Below are positions 8,633 to 16,921 of a stretch of DNA of 64,000 nt, one piece after another (position 1 is the first letter of the stretch; each line of letters opens with the position of its first letter). Source of the DNA: DATBDN01 sp963715995 (GTDB lineage Bacteria; Actinomycetota; Thermoleophilia; Solirubrobacterales; Thermoleophilaceae). A program made the translations under genes and the position numbers. Where the stretch lies: contig OY970283.1 in NCBI GenBank assembly GCA_963715995.1, positions 2,666,001-2,730,000 of the forward strand. Reading direction: 5' to 3'. Under the pieces are notes generated by a model. It did no database searches. It had not been told where the DNA came from and saw only the letters and a program-made list of their open reading frames with translations.

Positions 8633-8688
8633 TCGCGGTGCCGCTCTTGGTTGCGCTGTCGCTCGTCGCTCGCGGCGCCGCCCTGGGT

Positions 8689-8836
8689 CGCGAGATTGAC
8701 GTTAAGCCGCATATATCGGCTCAACGTAAAACTCGCGGCTTCGAGTGGGACGATGACCGCGCTATTCGCGGTGAAGGTGCCACTCGGGCATCGAGTGTGA
8801 CCTCGACCACGCTATAGGTGGTCAACGTCACAGTCG
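8689..8836. repeat. Array of three long, diverged hairpin units
   Basis: Three consecutive imperfect palindromes occupy 8689-8737, 8742-8786 and 8792-8836, separated by 4-5 bases. Their stems have about 21, 20 and 19 paired positions with 3-4 symmetric mismatches each. The loops are CATATAT, CTATT and GCTATAG. Units 2 and 3 match at 20 of 26 positions in their left arms (both start TCGAGTG and end CGCTAT). Units 1 and 3 match at 15 of 20 positions in their right arms (shared TCAACGT and TCGCG). They look like copies of one roughly 50-nt hairpin element. No protein-coding role is seen. Confidence 0.7.
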
Positions 8837-8900
8837 CGGTCATTGAGAGCGTTCGCGGAGGCGAAACGGACGGCGAGAGAGCGCAACCGCCAGACCAGCC

Positions 8901-8926
8901 ACCCCTTGGCCGAAGCAGTTTCCGCC
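8901..8926 (+). repeat. Dispersed intergenic motif (CCCCTTGG...GCAGTTT), copy 1
   Basis: ACCCCTTGGCCG followed by AAGCAGTTTCCGCC matches copies at 38337, 54420 and (reverse strand) 54194-54172. As at the two 54-kb copies, it is followed by short GC-rich tandem repeats and then by the end of the neighbouring gene. This is the least conserved copy (TTTCC rather than TTTGC). Confidence 0.55.
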
Positions 8927-8954
8927 GCGAAGCGGGGGGCCGGTGGGCGGCGGA

Positions 8955-8996
8955 GCGGGCTGGCGGCAGAGCGGGGCGGGCTGGCGGCAGAGCGGG
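8955..8996. repeat. 21-bp tandem repeat, two exact copies
   Basis: GCGGGCTGGCGGCAGAGCGGG occurs at 8955-8975 and again at 8976-8996, with degenerate partial copies on either side up to about 9030. It lies just downstream of the dispersed CCCCTTGG motif and before the stop of the secreted-protein gene at 9052. Confidence 0.7.
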
Positions 8997-9051
8997 GACG
9001 GCCGGCGGCGGAGCAGAGCCGGCCGGCGGAGATCGCCCAGCAACCGCCGAG

Positions 9052-9981
9052 CTAGCGCCCGCGCGGCAGCTTCGACGTATCAACCACCTCGAAGTCCGAC
9101 CCCTTCACCTTGCCGAGCGTGTGCAGATCGTCGTTGTTCCAGTGCTTGTCGGGCGCCCCCGAGATGAACCACGACGAGCCGTTGTCGGCCAGGATCATTC
9201 CGTAGCGCTTCAGCGCCACCAGCACCGCGCGCGCCTGCTTCGGGTAGCCGCTCACGTCGTAGCTCGCCTTCAGTCGCAGCCGCTGGCCCATCGCGGGCAG
9301 GTCGGGGTCGGTCAGGTTGGAGGCGAAGTGACGGGCCGGGTAGATGAACGCCTTGCGCGTGCGATTGGCGGTGAAGCGCAGCGCGTGGTCGATGCCGCCC
9401 TTCTGGAGGTCCTCGTAGCGCGCCAGGCCGGGCAGGATCGGCAGGCCCGCCGCATCCGCCGAGGTCCAGCCCGACGGGCGCAGCTTGTTCGAGCGCAGGC
9501 TCCAGATCGCGCCCGAGCCGGCGTGCCAGGAGCTGCCGGCCGGGTGGGCGTCGTAGAGCTCATACAGCTTGCAGCTGCTGCGGTCGACGACGATCGCGTG
9601 GCGGTCGCCGTCGGCGCCGCGGCCGCCCTCGATCGGCACGTTCTTCGGAATCGGGTACGGCCCCTTGTCCGACTCGTCGGAGTAGTCGAACGACACGTGC
9701 ACCTTCTTCTGTGTCTTCGAGACCGTCGTGAACGGGATCCCGATCGGGCCGCCGTCGTAGAGCCCGGAGCCGAAGTCCGCGTGCACGCCGCCGGAGGCGC
9801 CGATGGCCCTGACGATCGCGCCTGAGTTCCCCACCAGCGGCAGCTTGTCGACCCGCTGGTTCCACGCGTTGTTCTTGGGGAACACGGGGCACGCGGGGGC
9901 GCCCTTGACGGGGTGGCCGGACGCGATCGCGGCGACCACGGTCGCGGCCAGGATCATCGAGGCGGCAGCGAGTGTGCGCAT
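9052..9981 (-). CDS. Secreted protein of unknown function
   Basis: The 309-residue product starts at the ATG at 9981 with a signal peptide (MRTLAAASMILAATVVAAIA). The upstream in-frame extension of 50 residues is Arg-rich and precedes the signal peptide, so it was dropped. The mature protein begins CPVFPKNNAWNQRVD. It contains SFDYSDESDKGPYPIPKNVPIEGG, DRHAIVVDRSSCKLYELYDAHP and WNNDDLHTLGKVKGSDFEVVD in separate blocks. Homologues with the FPxNNxWNxxV opening are annotated only as hypothetical as far as I know. Cys residues near 30 and 160 could pair. It diverges from the MmgE/PrpD gene with 20 bp between starts. Confidence 0.7.
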   Translation of the reverse strand: MRTLAAASMILAATVVAAIASGHPVKGAPACPVFPKNNAWNQRVDKLPLVGNSGAIVRAIGASGGVHADFGSGLYDGGPIGIPFTTVSKTQKKVHVSFDYSDESDKGPYPIPKNVPIEGGRGADGDRHAIVVDRSSCKLYELYDAHPAGSSWHAGSGAIWSLRSNKLRPSGWTSADAAGLPILPGLARYEDLQKGGIDHALRFTANRTRKAFIYPARHFASNLTDPDLPAMGQRLRLKASYDVSGYPKQARAVLVALKRYGMILADNGSSWFISGAPDKHWNNDDLHTLGKVKGSDFEVVDTSKLPRGR

Positions 9982-10001
9982 GTGTGAATAATGGCGCGCC
10001 A

Positions 10002-11483
10002 GTGCCCACTCGCATCCAGCAGTTCGCCGACTGGGTCTCAGGCCTCTCGGTCGACTCGATTCCCGCCAGCGTGCTCGAGCGCGCGCGGCTCCAGGCGATG
10101 AACACCGTGGCTGCGGGACTCGCGGGCTCAACCGTGCCCACCGTCGAGCGCCTGCGCGAGGCCACCGCGTACTGGGCGGCCCCGGGCGCGGTCGGCGTCA
10201 TCGGCACCGATGAGGAGTGGGAGCCCGCGGCCGCCGCCTACGCGAACGCCGCGGCCTCGATGGCGCACGACTGGGACGACTACCTCTACCTGGGCCACAC
10301 CGGTCACTCGGCCGTGTGGGCGTCGCGGGCGATTGCGGACGTGACGGGCGCGTCCGGCGACGACGTGCTGGCCGCGCAGATCGCCGCCAACGAGATCGAG
10401 GGACGGCTGGGCGCGGCGCTGTTCATCGGCCCCCACAACGGGCAGTTCTGGTCCTCGATCCACTGCGCAGGTGCAGCGGCTGCCGCGTCGCGCATGCGCG
10501 GGCTCGACCCGGAGCAGACCGCTCACGCAATCGCGATCGCGCTCTACCAGCCGCCATTCGGGCTCTGGCCCGGCTTCATGGGGCCGGACACGAAGCTGCT
10601 CACGGCGGCTGAGCCGGTCGCCCAGGGCATCCGCGCGGCCATCCTCGCGGCGTCCGGGTTCACAGGCCCCCTCGACGTGATCGAGAGCCGCCGCGGCTTC
10701 CTCGCGCACTTCTCCTACGCGCCACGGCCGGAGATGCTCGACGGCCTGGGCGAACGCTGGCTCACCGACACGATCGCCTACAAGCAGCACCCGGGCTGCG
10801 CCTACCTCCAGGCGGCGGTCGAGGCGGTGCTCCGGTTACAGGACGAGAACGGCTTCGACGCTGCCGACGTGGCGCGGATCGACGTGCGCGCGGGACTCCT
10901 CACAGTCGCGATGGAGAAGCTCGCCGCGGGCGAGCCGCTCACGGGCGTGCGCGTCAACTTCTCGGTTGCGCTCAGCTGCGCGGTCGCGCTCCTGGGTGCG
11001 CGCCTCACACACGAGGAACTGGCGCCCGACTGGCTGGCAGCGCGCGACGACGCGCTGCGCGAGCTGGCCACGCGCGTGTACCTGGAGCACGACTGGGACC
11101 TGACTGCGCAGACGCTGCGCGGCGTTGGAGGCTCCGCCGCCGATCTGCCGCTGTCGCGCCTCCCCGAGATCCGCCGCCGCCTGCGCGCCAGCGGCATGGA
11201 CGAGCTAGGGCTCGGGCTGGGCGACCTGCGCAAAGCGCTGCCGCGGCTCGCGCGCGCCCGGGGCGCCGACGGCGATGGCTCGATCCGCATGACCTTCCCC
11301 TGCCACGTCGCGATCCGCCTGCGCAGCGGCGGAGTGCTCGAGACCGATGGCCGCGAGCACGGCGGCTCGGGCGCGTCGCTCGAAGATCAGGAAGCGGTGG
11401 TCGGCGCCAAGTTCGACGCCGTGCGCGAGGCCGCCGAGATCCCGAGGGCCTGGCGGCGGCGGCCTACCCCTGCTGCTTCGTAG
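10002..11483 (+). CDS. MmgE/PrpD family protein
   Basis: The roughly 493-residue protein matches the MmgE/PrpD family (2-methylcitrate dehydratase, cis-aconitate decarboxylase and relatives). Features include the helical N-terminal domain, the AHDWDDYLYLGHTGHSA segment with the conserved Asp-Asp and His residues, and the KQHPGCAYLQ motif near residue 265. No prpB or prpC is adjacent, so propionate metabolism is not supported and the substrate is open. I prefer the GTG at 10002. The earlier GTG at 9972 would overlap the start of the divergent secreted-protein gene and adds ten residues with no family match. Confidence 0.8.
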   Translation: MPTRIQQFADWVSGLSVDSIPASVLERARLQAMNTVAAGLAGSTVPTVERLREATAYWAAPGAVGVIGTDEEWEPAAAAYANAAASMAHDWDDYLYLGHTGHSAVWASRAIADVTGASGDDVLAAQIAANEIEGRLGAALFIGPHNGQFWSSIHCAGAAAAASRMRGLDPEQTAHAIAIALYQPPFGLWPGFMGPDTKLLTAAEPVAQGIRAAILAASGFTGPLDVIESRRGFLAHFSYAPRPEMLDGLGERWLTDTIAYKQHPGCAYLQAAVEAVLRLQDENGFDAADVARIDVRAGLLTVAMEKLAAGEPLTGVRVNFSVALSCAVALLGARLTHEELAPDWLAARDDALRELATRVYLEHDWDLTAQTLRGVGGSAADLPLSRLPEIRRRLRASGMDELGLGLGDLRKALPRLARARGADGDGSIRMTFPCHVAIRLRSGGVLETDGREHGGSGASLEDQEAVVGAKFDAVREAAEIPRAWRRRPTPAAS

Positions 11484-12204
11484 GACGCACGAGCACCTCG
11501 TTGATCGAGACGTGCTCGGGCTGCTGGACGGCGTAGACGATCGCGCGGGCGATGTCGTCGGCCTCGAGCACCTTGCCGATCTCCTTCTTGTTCTTCTCCA
11601 TCGTCTCGACGACCATCGGATGCTCGTTGTGGCCCTGGAGCTCGGTGTCCACGTAGCCGGGCTCGATGATCGTCACGCGCACGTTGTAGTGGACGCCCTC
11701 CTGACGCAGCGACTCGGAGAACGCGCCGACGCCGAACTTCGTCGCGTTGTAGACGCCCGAGCCGAAGCGCGCCACGCGGCCGGCCACCGACGACACGTTC
11801 ACGATGTGGCCCGCGCCCTGGTCCTTCATGATCGGCAGCGCGGCGTGCGTGCAGTACATGAGGCCGAGCACGTTCACGTTCACCATGCGCTGCCAGTGCT
11901 CGACGTCGGCGTCCAGCAGCGGGCCGAGCAGCATCACGCCGGCGTTGTTCACGAGCACGTCGACCGAGCCGAGCTCGTCCTTCGTGGTCGTGATCAGCGC
12001 ACGGGCCGAGCTCTCGTCGCTCACGTCGGTCGGCACGGCGAGCGCCTTGCCGCCGGCAGACGAGATCTCCTCGCAGAGCTCGTTGATGCGCTCCTCGCGC
12101 CGGGCGGCCAGCGCAACGGCGTAGCCCTCCTTTGCGAGAGCGCGCGCGGTGGCGGCGCCAATCCCGGAAGAAGCACCAGTCACGACAGCAACTCGATCAG
12201 CCAT
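11464..12204 (-). CDS. SDR family NAD(P)-dependent oxidoreductase
   Basis: The 246-residue classical short-chain dehydrogenase has TGASSGIG near residue 9 for the cofactor and NNAG in the mid-region. The catalytic Ser lies in NVSSVAG and the Tyr/Lys pair in YNATK. The length is typical. The C-terminal EVLVRPTKQQG is characteristic of the YdfG/serine-dehydrogenase-like branch. The ATG at 12204 starts at the Rossmann strand (MADRVAVVTG) with AAGG upstream. A 25-residue extension is open but out of family. The 3' end overlaps the MmgE/PrpD gene by 20 nt tail to tail. Confidence 0.88.
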   Translation of the reverse strand: MADRVAVVTGASSGIGAATARALAKEGYAVALAARREERINELCEEISSAGGKALAVPTDVSDESSARALITTTKDELGSVDVLVNNAGVMLLGPLLDADVEHWQRMVNVNVLGLMYCTHAALPIMKDQGAGHIVNVSSVAGRVARFGSGVYNATKFGVGAFSESLRQEGVHYNVRVTIIEPGYVDTELQGHNEHPMVVETMEKNKKEIGKVLEADDIARAIVYAVQQPEHVSINEVLVRPTKQQG

Positions 12205-12321
12205 GAGCGAGACCTTATTGACACCGCGCTCGCGCCAACAAGGAGGGCCGCCCTCGCGAGCGGCCCTTGGTTTGCTCAAGCGGGTGTCTATCCCCGCGTC
12301 CCGGGGCCAAATGTCCCGGTT

Positions 12322-12349
12322 TTAGACGTGTGCCTGTCTCGCGTATATC
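12322..12349 (+). promoter_or_regulatory. Candidate promoter for the VOC protein gene
   Basis: TTAGAC at 12322-12327 and TATATC at 12344-12349 are separated by 16 bp and lie 36 bp upstream of the ATG at 12386. This is in an A/T-richer pocket of the divergent SDR-VOC intergenic region. That region also holds an 8-bp GC hairpin (12244-12251 with 12260-12267). Assignment is by pattern only. Confidence 0.3.
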
Positions 12350-12385
12350 GAGCTGGCAACTACTACGGTAAACCTCCTGTCAAGC

Positions 12386-12808
12386 ATGGATCAGCGCCTC
12401 TCACTCGTCACTCTCGGCGTCGCCGACCTGGCCCGCGCCGTCGCCTTCTACGAGGCCCTCGGCTGGCGTCCAGACAACGATTTCAAGGCCCAGGACGTGG
12501 CTTTCTTCCAGGGCCCGGGCACGATCGTCGCGCTCTGGAGCCGCGAGCAGCTGGCGGCCGACTCGGCTGTCGAGGACCCAGGCGGCTGGGGCGGCGTCAC
12601 GCTCGCCTACAACACGCGCTCGACCGCCGAGGTCGACGCGGTCATGGCGGAGGCTGAGGCGGCCGGCGCGACGATCGGCCGCGCGCCCGGGGAGACCTTC
12701 TGGGGCGGCTACTCGGGCATCTTCATCGACCCCGACGGCCACCCGTGGGAGGTGGCCCACAACCCCGGCTGGCGCATCACCGACGACGGCCAGACGCGCC
12801 TCGACTAG
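12386..12808 (+). CDS. VOC family protein (glyoxalase/dioxygenase fold)
   Basis: The 140-residue protein shows the two beta-alpha-beta-beta-beta halves of the vicinal-oxygen-chelate fold. It opens with LSLVTLGVADLARAVAFYEAL. The second half contains GYSGIFIDPDGHPWEVAHNP, the FxDPDGH-WE signature carrying the usual metal-ligand Glu. Members include glyoxalase I-like and antibiotic-resistance proteins; no substrate can be assigned. It is a single-gene unit, and its stop overlaps by 4 nt the stop of a small minus-strand gene. Confidence 0.85.
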   Translation: MDQRLSLVTLGVADLARAVAFYEALGWRPDNDFKAQDVAFFQGPGTIVALWSREQLAADSAVEDPGGWGGVTLAYNTRSTAEVDAVMAEAEAAGATIGRAPGETFWGGYSGIFIDPDGHPWEVAHNPGWRITDDGQTRLD

Positions 12809-13005
12809 AAGATCGCGTCGGCGGCCCAGCTGGCGAACGCGACCACGAACAGCCCGAACATGACCACGATGCCCACGAGGCAGCCGAGCGCGCGCGGGCG
12901 GCCGTTCACGTCACGCGGCCTGAGCGCGAACGCGATCAAGCAGACGAGCAGGTAGCCGCCGACGACGGCGCCGTACCCGGCTCCACTGAGCGTGGCGAGC
13001 AGCAC
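12805..13005 (-). CDS. Small two-TM membrane protein
   Basis: The 66-residue product from the GTG at 13005 has two hydrophobic segments separated by a charged loop (RPRDVNGRPRALG). The segments are about residues 6-27 (SGAGYGAVVGGYLLVCLIAF) and 41-60 (LVGIVVMFGLFVVAFASW). The reading frame stays open far upstream, but that part is the antisense of the neighbouring coiled-coil gene and is not protein-like. The function is unknown. Its gene starts 16 nt after the stop of the upstream minus-strand gene, so the two may be one operon. Confidence 0.6.
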   Translation of the reverse strand: MLLATLSGAGYGAVVGGYLLVCLIAFALRPRDVNGRPRALGCLVGIVVMFGLFVVAFASWAADAIF

Positions 13006-13021
13006 GCGCCCAGCGTATTCG

Positions 13022-14419
13022 CTAGGTCGTCGAGTCGGGCAGGTGACGGCCGACGTGGCCGACCACGAACGTACGCCCGTCCTGCTCGTCGCCGTCGAAG
13101 AAGAAGCCGTAGATCCGCGCCGTGCTGCCGGCCCCGGAGCCGGTGCCCAGCCGCACGTGCGGCCCGAGCCGGAACTTGCGCCCCTTCCACGACACCTCGT
13201 AGTGGCGCCCGCGCGTGCCGCCCCAGTCGGTGGTGGCCGGGATCCAGTCCAGGCCGAGCTGGCGCGCCACCGAGCCGATCGACTCGCCGATCCCCTCCGG
13301 CCGCGCATAGAGCTCGGCCAGCTCGTCCAGCTTCAGCAGCGCGTCCAGCACCATCTGCGGGCGCCGGAACGGCGAATCCTCGGCCGAGTCGAACGCGTCC
13401 GGCAGCAGCACCAGCCGCTCGACCCGGTCGGCGGCCATCCGGACGGCGTCGGCGACCGAGCCCGGCCCATCGCCTGCGTCCTCGGCCTCCTCGTCGACGG
13501 CCTCGTCGCCCATCGCAGCGCGCACCTGCCCGAGCGCCCGGCGCAGGCTCTCGTTCTCCTCGGCCAGAGCCTCGGCCCGGGCTTCCAGCTCGATGATGCG
13601 CTCGGTCAGCGAGTCGGTCTCGCCGGCCGCCGGAGCCTCCCCCGCCGGCGCGGCCTGTCCTGCGGCAGCGGCGGCCTCCGCCCGCGCCCGCTTGGCCTCG
13701 TCACGCGCGGCCTTCGCGATCTGCTCGGCCCGCTGCGAGTCCACCCGTGCCTGGCGCTCCGACTCCTCCAGCTGCGCGGCGCCGCGGCGCGCTGCACGCA
13801 GCTCGCGCTCGGCGGCCTGGCGCTCGGACTGGTGCTCGCGCTCGAGCCCGGCCAGGCGCGCGCGCAGCTCGTCGGTGTCCACGTCCGCGCGCGGCGGAGC
13901 CTCGTACTGGTCGAGCCCGGCGTCCTTCATCGCGTCGTCCCAGGACCCGAACAGGTCGCGGACCACGTCGGGGTGCGGCCACTGCTTGTCGCGCAGCCAC
14001 TCCCGCTCGGTCGGCGGCTGACCGCTCAGCGCCGTCCAGCGGTACATCTCGGCGATGATCTCCGCCGCCGCCAGATAGGTCCCAGCCGGCGAATACAGCG
14101 GCGCAGCCGGGTCGTCGTCCTTGTAATAGAGGTCGTCGTCGAGGTACTCGCGCTGCGAGCGATCAGGCAGCTCGCCCTGCTGTCTTCGCTCCTTGGCCGA
14201 GCGTTCTTGCTTCTCGGGCTCGAGCCCAGCCGCCTTCACGGCCTCGCTCCACTTGCCGAACAGCTCCAGCACCACATCGGCGCCCGGGGTCAGCGGAGCG
14301 CCGCCCGAGTCGAAGCTCGGCTTGTTCCAGTCGCGCCTGCGCGGAGCCACCCCGCGGTCCTCGTGCCAGCGGCGAATGGCGCCAACGACGCGCTCGCGTG
14401 TCCACGGATCTGCGGCCAC
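13022..14419 (-). CDS. Protein with two HNH-associated DNA-binding repeats, coiled coil and unknown C-terminal domain
   Basis: The 465 residues divide into three parts. Residues 5-66 and about 113-170 each resemble the homing-endonuclease-associated repeat (HNH_repeat): a helix ending in G-x-P, a DW motif, then LFGKWSEAVKAAGL or LFGSWDDAMKDAGL. Residues about 178-310 are an Ala/Glu/Arg coiled coil. Residues about 340-465 form a compact domain with RHYEVSWKGRKFRLGPHVRL and VVGHVGRHLP, which I cannot name. No HNH nuclease motif is present. A DNA-binding structural or regulatory role is inferred. It diverges from rmuC, whose start is 84 bp away. Confidence 0.65.
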   Translation of the reverse strand: MAADPWTRERVVGAIRRWHEDRGVAPRRRDWNKPSFDSGGAPLTPGADVVLELFGKWSEAVKAAGLEPEKQERSAKERRQQGELPDRSQREYLDDDLYYKDDDPAAPLYSPAGTYLAAAEIIAEMYRWTALSGQPPTEREWLRDKQWPHPDVVRDLFGSWDDAMKDAGLDQYEAPPRADVDTDELRARLAGLEREHQSERQAAERELRAARRGAAQLEESERQARVDSQRAEQIAKAARDEAKRARAEAAAAAGQAAPAGEAPAAGETDSLTERIIELEARAEALAEENESLRRALGQVRAAMGDEAVDEEAEDAGDGPGSVADAVRMAADRVERLVLLPDAFDSAEDSPFRRPQMVLDALLKLDELAELYARPEGIGESIGSVARQLGLDWIPATTDWGGTRGRHYEVSWKGRKFRLGPHVRLGTGSGAGSTARIYGFFFDGDEQDGRTFVVGHVGRHLPDSTT

Positions 14420-14502
14420 GGGCGCAGGCTGTCAGGAATCCATTCATTCCGTCGACCCCACCTCTCACACTGGTCGGTCCAGCTTCGGAAGGACACACCC
14501 GC

Positions 14503-15717
14503 ATGGCACAGCTCTGGCTCATCATCGGAATCGCACTCGGCGCAGGCGGCGCCTGGTTCGTCCTGCGCGCCCGCATCCAGCAGGAGCGCCAGGCGCACGA
14601 GCAGCTCACCGACTCGTTCAAGGCGCTCGCCGCGGAGGCGCTCCAGTCGAACAACAGGTCGTTCGTCGACCTCGCCAAGTCCGAGCTGGGCCAGCACCAG
14701 GTCAAGGCGCGCGAGGAGCTCGACAAGCGCACGCTCGCGGTCGACGCCCTCGTCAAGCCGATCGCCGAGTCGCTCACGAAGGTCGACACGAAGATTCAGC
14801 AGCTGGAGCGCGACCGCGCCCAGGCGCACGGCGCGCTCTACAGCCACCTGAAGACCGTCAGCGCCCAGCAGGAGGACCTGCGGCGCGAGACCGCCAACCT
14901 GGCCACCGCGCTCCGCGCACCGCACACCCGCGGCCGCTGGGGCGAGATGCAGCTGCGCCGCGTCTGCGAGATGTCGGGCATGCTGCGCCACTGCGACTTC
15001 TCGGAGCAGGAGACGGTCGCCTCCGACTCCAAGCTGCGTCCCGATGTCGTCGTGAAGCTGCCGGGCGACAAGCGCGTCCTGATCGACGCGAAGGTGCCGC
15101 TGGCCGCGTACCTCGACTCGATCGAGGCCCGCGACGAGGACACGCGCAAGCTCCACCTCCAGTCGCACGTGCGCCAGATGCGCGACCACATCAAGAAGCT
15201 CTCCGCGAAGAGCTACTGGGAGCACGAGGACGCTCCCGAGTTCATCGTCATGTTCGTCGACGAGGCGATGTACCGCGCCGCGATCGAGGAGGCTCCGGCC
15301 ATCATCGAGGACGCGCTCGATCAGCACGTGCTCATCACCACGCCGACGTCCCTGCTCGCACTGCTGCGCACGGTCGGCTACAGCTGGCGTCAGGAGAAGC
15401 TGGCCGAGTCGGCACACGAGATCGCAGAACTCGGCCGCGAACTGCACGCGCGCCTGTCCACCTTCAGCGCGCTGCTCGCCAAGCTCGGGCGTGCGCTCAA
15501 CACGTCGGTTGGCGCGTTCAACTCCGCCGTCGGCAGCTTCGACTCACGCGTGCTCGTCACGGCCCGCAAGCTCGCCGAGCACGGGGCCGGCTCGGAGGCC
15601 AAGGAGCTCGAGGAGCCGCAGCAGGTCGAGATCATGCCGCGTGTCGTCGAGTCGCCCCAGCTCGAAATGGGCGATCCCGACGAAATCAGCATTCGCCGTA
15701 TCGGCGAAGCCGCTTAG
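14503..15717 (+). CDS. rmuC: DNA recombination protein RmuC
   Basis: The 404-residue protein has an N-terminal membrane anchor (LWLIIGIALGAGGAWFVL) and a coiled-coil region (about 22-130). The RmuC nuclease-like core follows, with GRWGEMQLRRVCEMSGML, RPDVVVKLPGDKRVLIDAKVPLAAY (the PD-(D/E)xK-like D-A-K), FIVMFVDEAMYRAA and ITTPTSLLALLRTVGYSW in separate blocks. RmuC limits recombination between inverted repeats. The ATG at 14503 follows GGAAGGA; the open frame upstream does not match the family. The 3' end overlaps the next minus-strand gene by 4 nt. Confidence 0.93.
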   Translation: MAQLWLIIGIALGAGGAWFVLRARIQQERQAHEQLTDSFKALAAEALQSNNRSFVDLAKSELGQHQVKAREELDKRTLAVDALVKPIAESLTKVDTKIQQLERDRAQAHGALYSHLKTVSAQQEDLRRETANLATALRAPHTRGRWGEMQLRRVCEMSGMLRHCDFSEQETVASDSKLRPDVVVKLPGDKRVLIDAKVPLAAYLDSIEARDEDTRKLHLQSHVRQMRDHIKKLSAKSYWEHEDAPEFIVMFVDEAMYRAAIEEAPAIIEDALDQHVLITTPTSLLALLRTVGYSWRQEKLAESAHEIAELGRELHARLSTFSALLAKLGRALNTSVGAFNSAVGSFDSRVLVTARKLAEHGAGSEAKELEEPQQVEIMPRVVESPQLEMGDPDEISIRRIGEAA

Positions 15718-16109
15718 TCCAGGCCGGCCTGCCGCGCGCCGGGCGGCGCGTAGCGGTGATGCAGGCAGAACGTGTTGCCGTCGGGGTCCCGGAAGATCGC
15801 CATGTGGCAGACGCCCGAATCCATCGAGTGGATGACCTCCACCCCGCGCTCCTCGATCGTCTTCACGGCGGCGTCGAAGTCGTCCACGTGCAGGGCGATC
15901 GGATTGGCGCTCGGCTGCGGCGGAGCCAGGCCGAACTTCTCGGTGTCCATCACCTGGAGCGTGAGCGTGCCGGTCTCGAACTCACCACCGGGCATCGAGC
16001 CGTAGTCCTTGGACTGCTCGAGCTCGAGGGTCTCCCCGTAGAACTGCTTGGCCTTTTCCCAGTCGCTGACCGGGACCATCACGAAATCGACTCCTGAAAT
16101 GAAGGGCAT
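15714..16109 (-). CDS. VOC family protein
   Basis: The 131-residue vicinal-oxygen-chelate protein begins ISGVDFVMVPVSDWEKAKQFY and ends with CHMAIFRDPDGNTFCLHHRY, the usual second-half FRDPDGN-F signature. In place of the metal-ligand Glu in many glyoxalases there is Cys-Leu-His-His, so ligand use may differ. It is unrelated in detail to the VOC protein at 12386. The short spacing to the upstream minus-strand O-methyltransferase gene (28 nt) suggests co-transcription. Confidence 0.82.
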   Translation of the reverse strand: MPFISGVDFVMVPVSDWEKAKQFYGETLELEQSKDYGSMPGGEFETGTLTLQVMDTEKFGLAPPQPSANPIALHVDDFDAAVKTIEERGVEVIHSMDSGVCHMAIFRDPDGNTFCLHHRYAPPGARQAGLD

Positions 16110-16137
16110 AGCCGTAGGACCGTACGCCTGACGAGAA

Positions 16138-16815
16138 CTAATCGCTCGACTCGACGACCAGCGCGACCGCGAAGCCGTCGTAGCCCTTCGATCCGACCGT
16201 CTGGATCGCCGTCGCGTCCAGGCGCGGCTCGGCCGCGATCAGGTCCATGAAGCGGCGGATGCCCTGGATCGACTCGTCGTCCGAGTGCTCGTCGAGCACG
16301 CGACCGTCGCGCACCACGTTGTCGCCAACGATCACCGAGCCGACGTGCGTCAGGTCGAGCGCCCACGCCAGGTAGTTGTCCTGGTTCGCCTTGTCGGCGT
16401 CGATGAAGACCATGTCGAACGGGCCCTCGCCCGCCGCCAGGATCTTCGGCAGCGCGTCCAGCGCCGGCCCCACGCGCAGGTCGACGATCTCGTCCAGCCC
16501 GGCCGCAGCGATGTTCTTTGCCGCGACCTCGGCGTAGTCGGCGTTGGCCTCCAACGTGATCAGCCTGCCGCCCTCGCCGAGCGCGCGCCCAAGCCAGATC
16601 GTCGAGTAGCCGCCAAGCGTGCCGATCTCGAGAATCCGCTCCGCGCGCACCATCCGCGCGATCAGCTGCAGCAGCTTGCCGGTGGTCGGCTCGACCTGGA
16701 TCGCCGGCAGGCCCTGCTCGCGCGCCTGCGCAACCGAGTCGCGCAGCGCGTCGTCCACCGGGACGATCCGGTCACAGATCCAACGCTCGACGTCCACCCA
16801 GTGCGAGTTGCTCAT
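16138..16815 (-). CDS. Class I SAM-dependent O-methyltransferase
   Basis: The 225-residue protein matches the catechol/caffeoyl-CoA O-methyltransferase-type family (Methyltransf_3). It contains ILEIGTLGGYSTIWLGRAL (motif I), LITLEANADYAEVA (motif II) and MVFIDADKANQDNY with the metal-binding Asp and Asn residues. VIVGDNVVRDGRV provides the third metal Asp-Asn. The ATG at 16815 gives the usual family start (SNSHWVDVERWI). Substrate is unknown; small catechol-like or polyketide phenols are typical. Confidence 0.9.
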   Translation of the reverse strand: MSNSHWVDVERWICDRIVPVDDALRDSVAQAREQGLPAIQVEPTTGKLLQLIARMVRAERILEIGTLGGYSTIWLGRALGEGGRLITLEANADYAEVAAKNIAAAGLDEIVDLRVGPALDALPKILAAGEGPFDMVFIDADKANQDNYLAWALDLTHVGSVIVGDNVVRDGRVLDEHSDDESIQGIRRFMDLIAAEPRLDATAIQTVGSKGYDGFAVALVVESSD

Positions 16816-16921
16816 GCGTCCACCATCGTGCCCGAGCTTAACCTCGCGGCCGATCGCGCCGATACCTTCCGGGCCGGTGGACAGCCAGATCGACATCTCG
16901 GGCCCAAAGGTCGTCCCGGAC

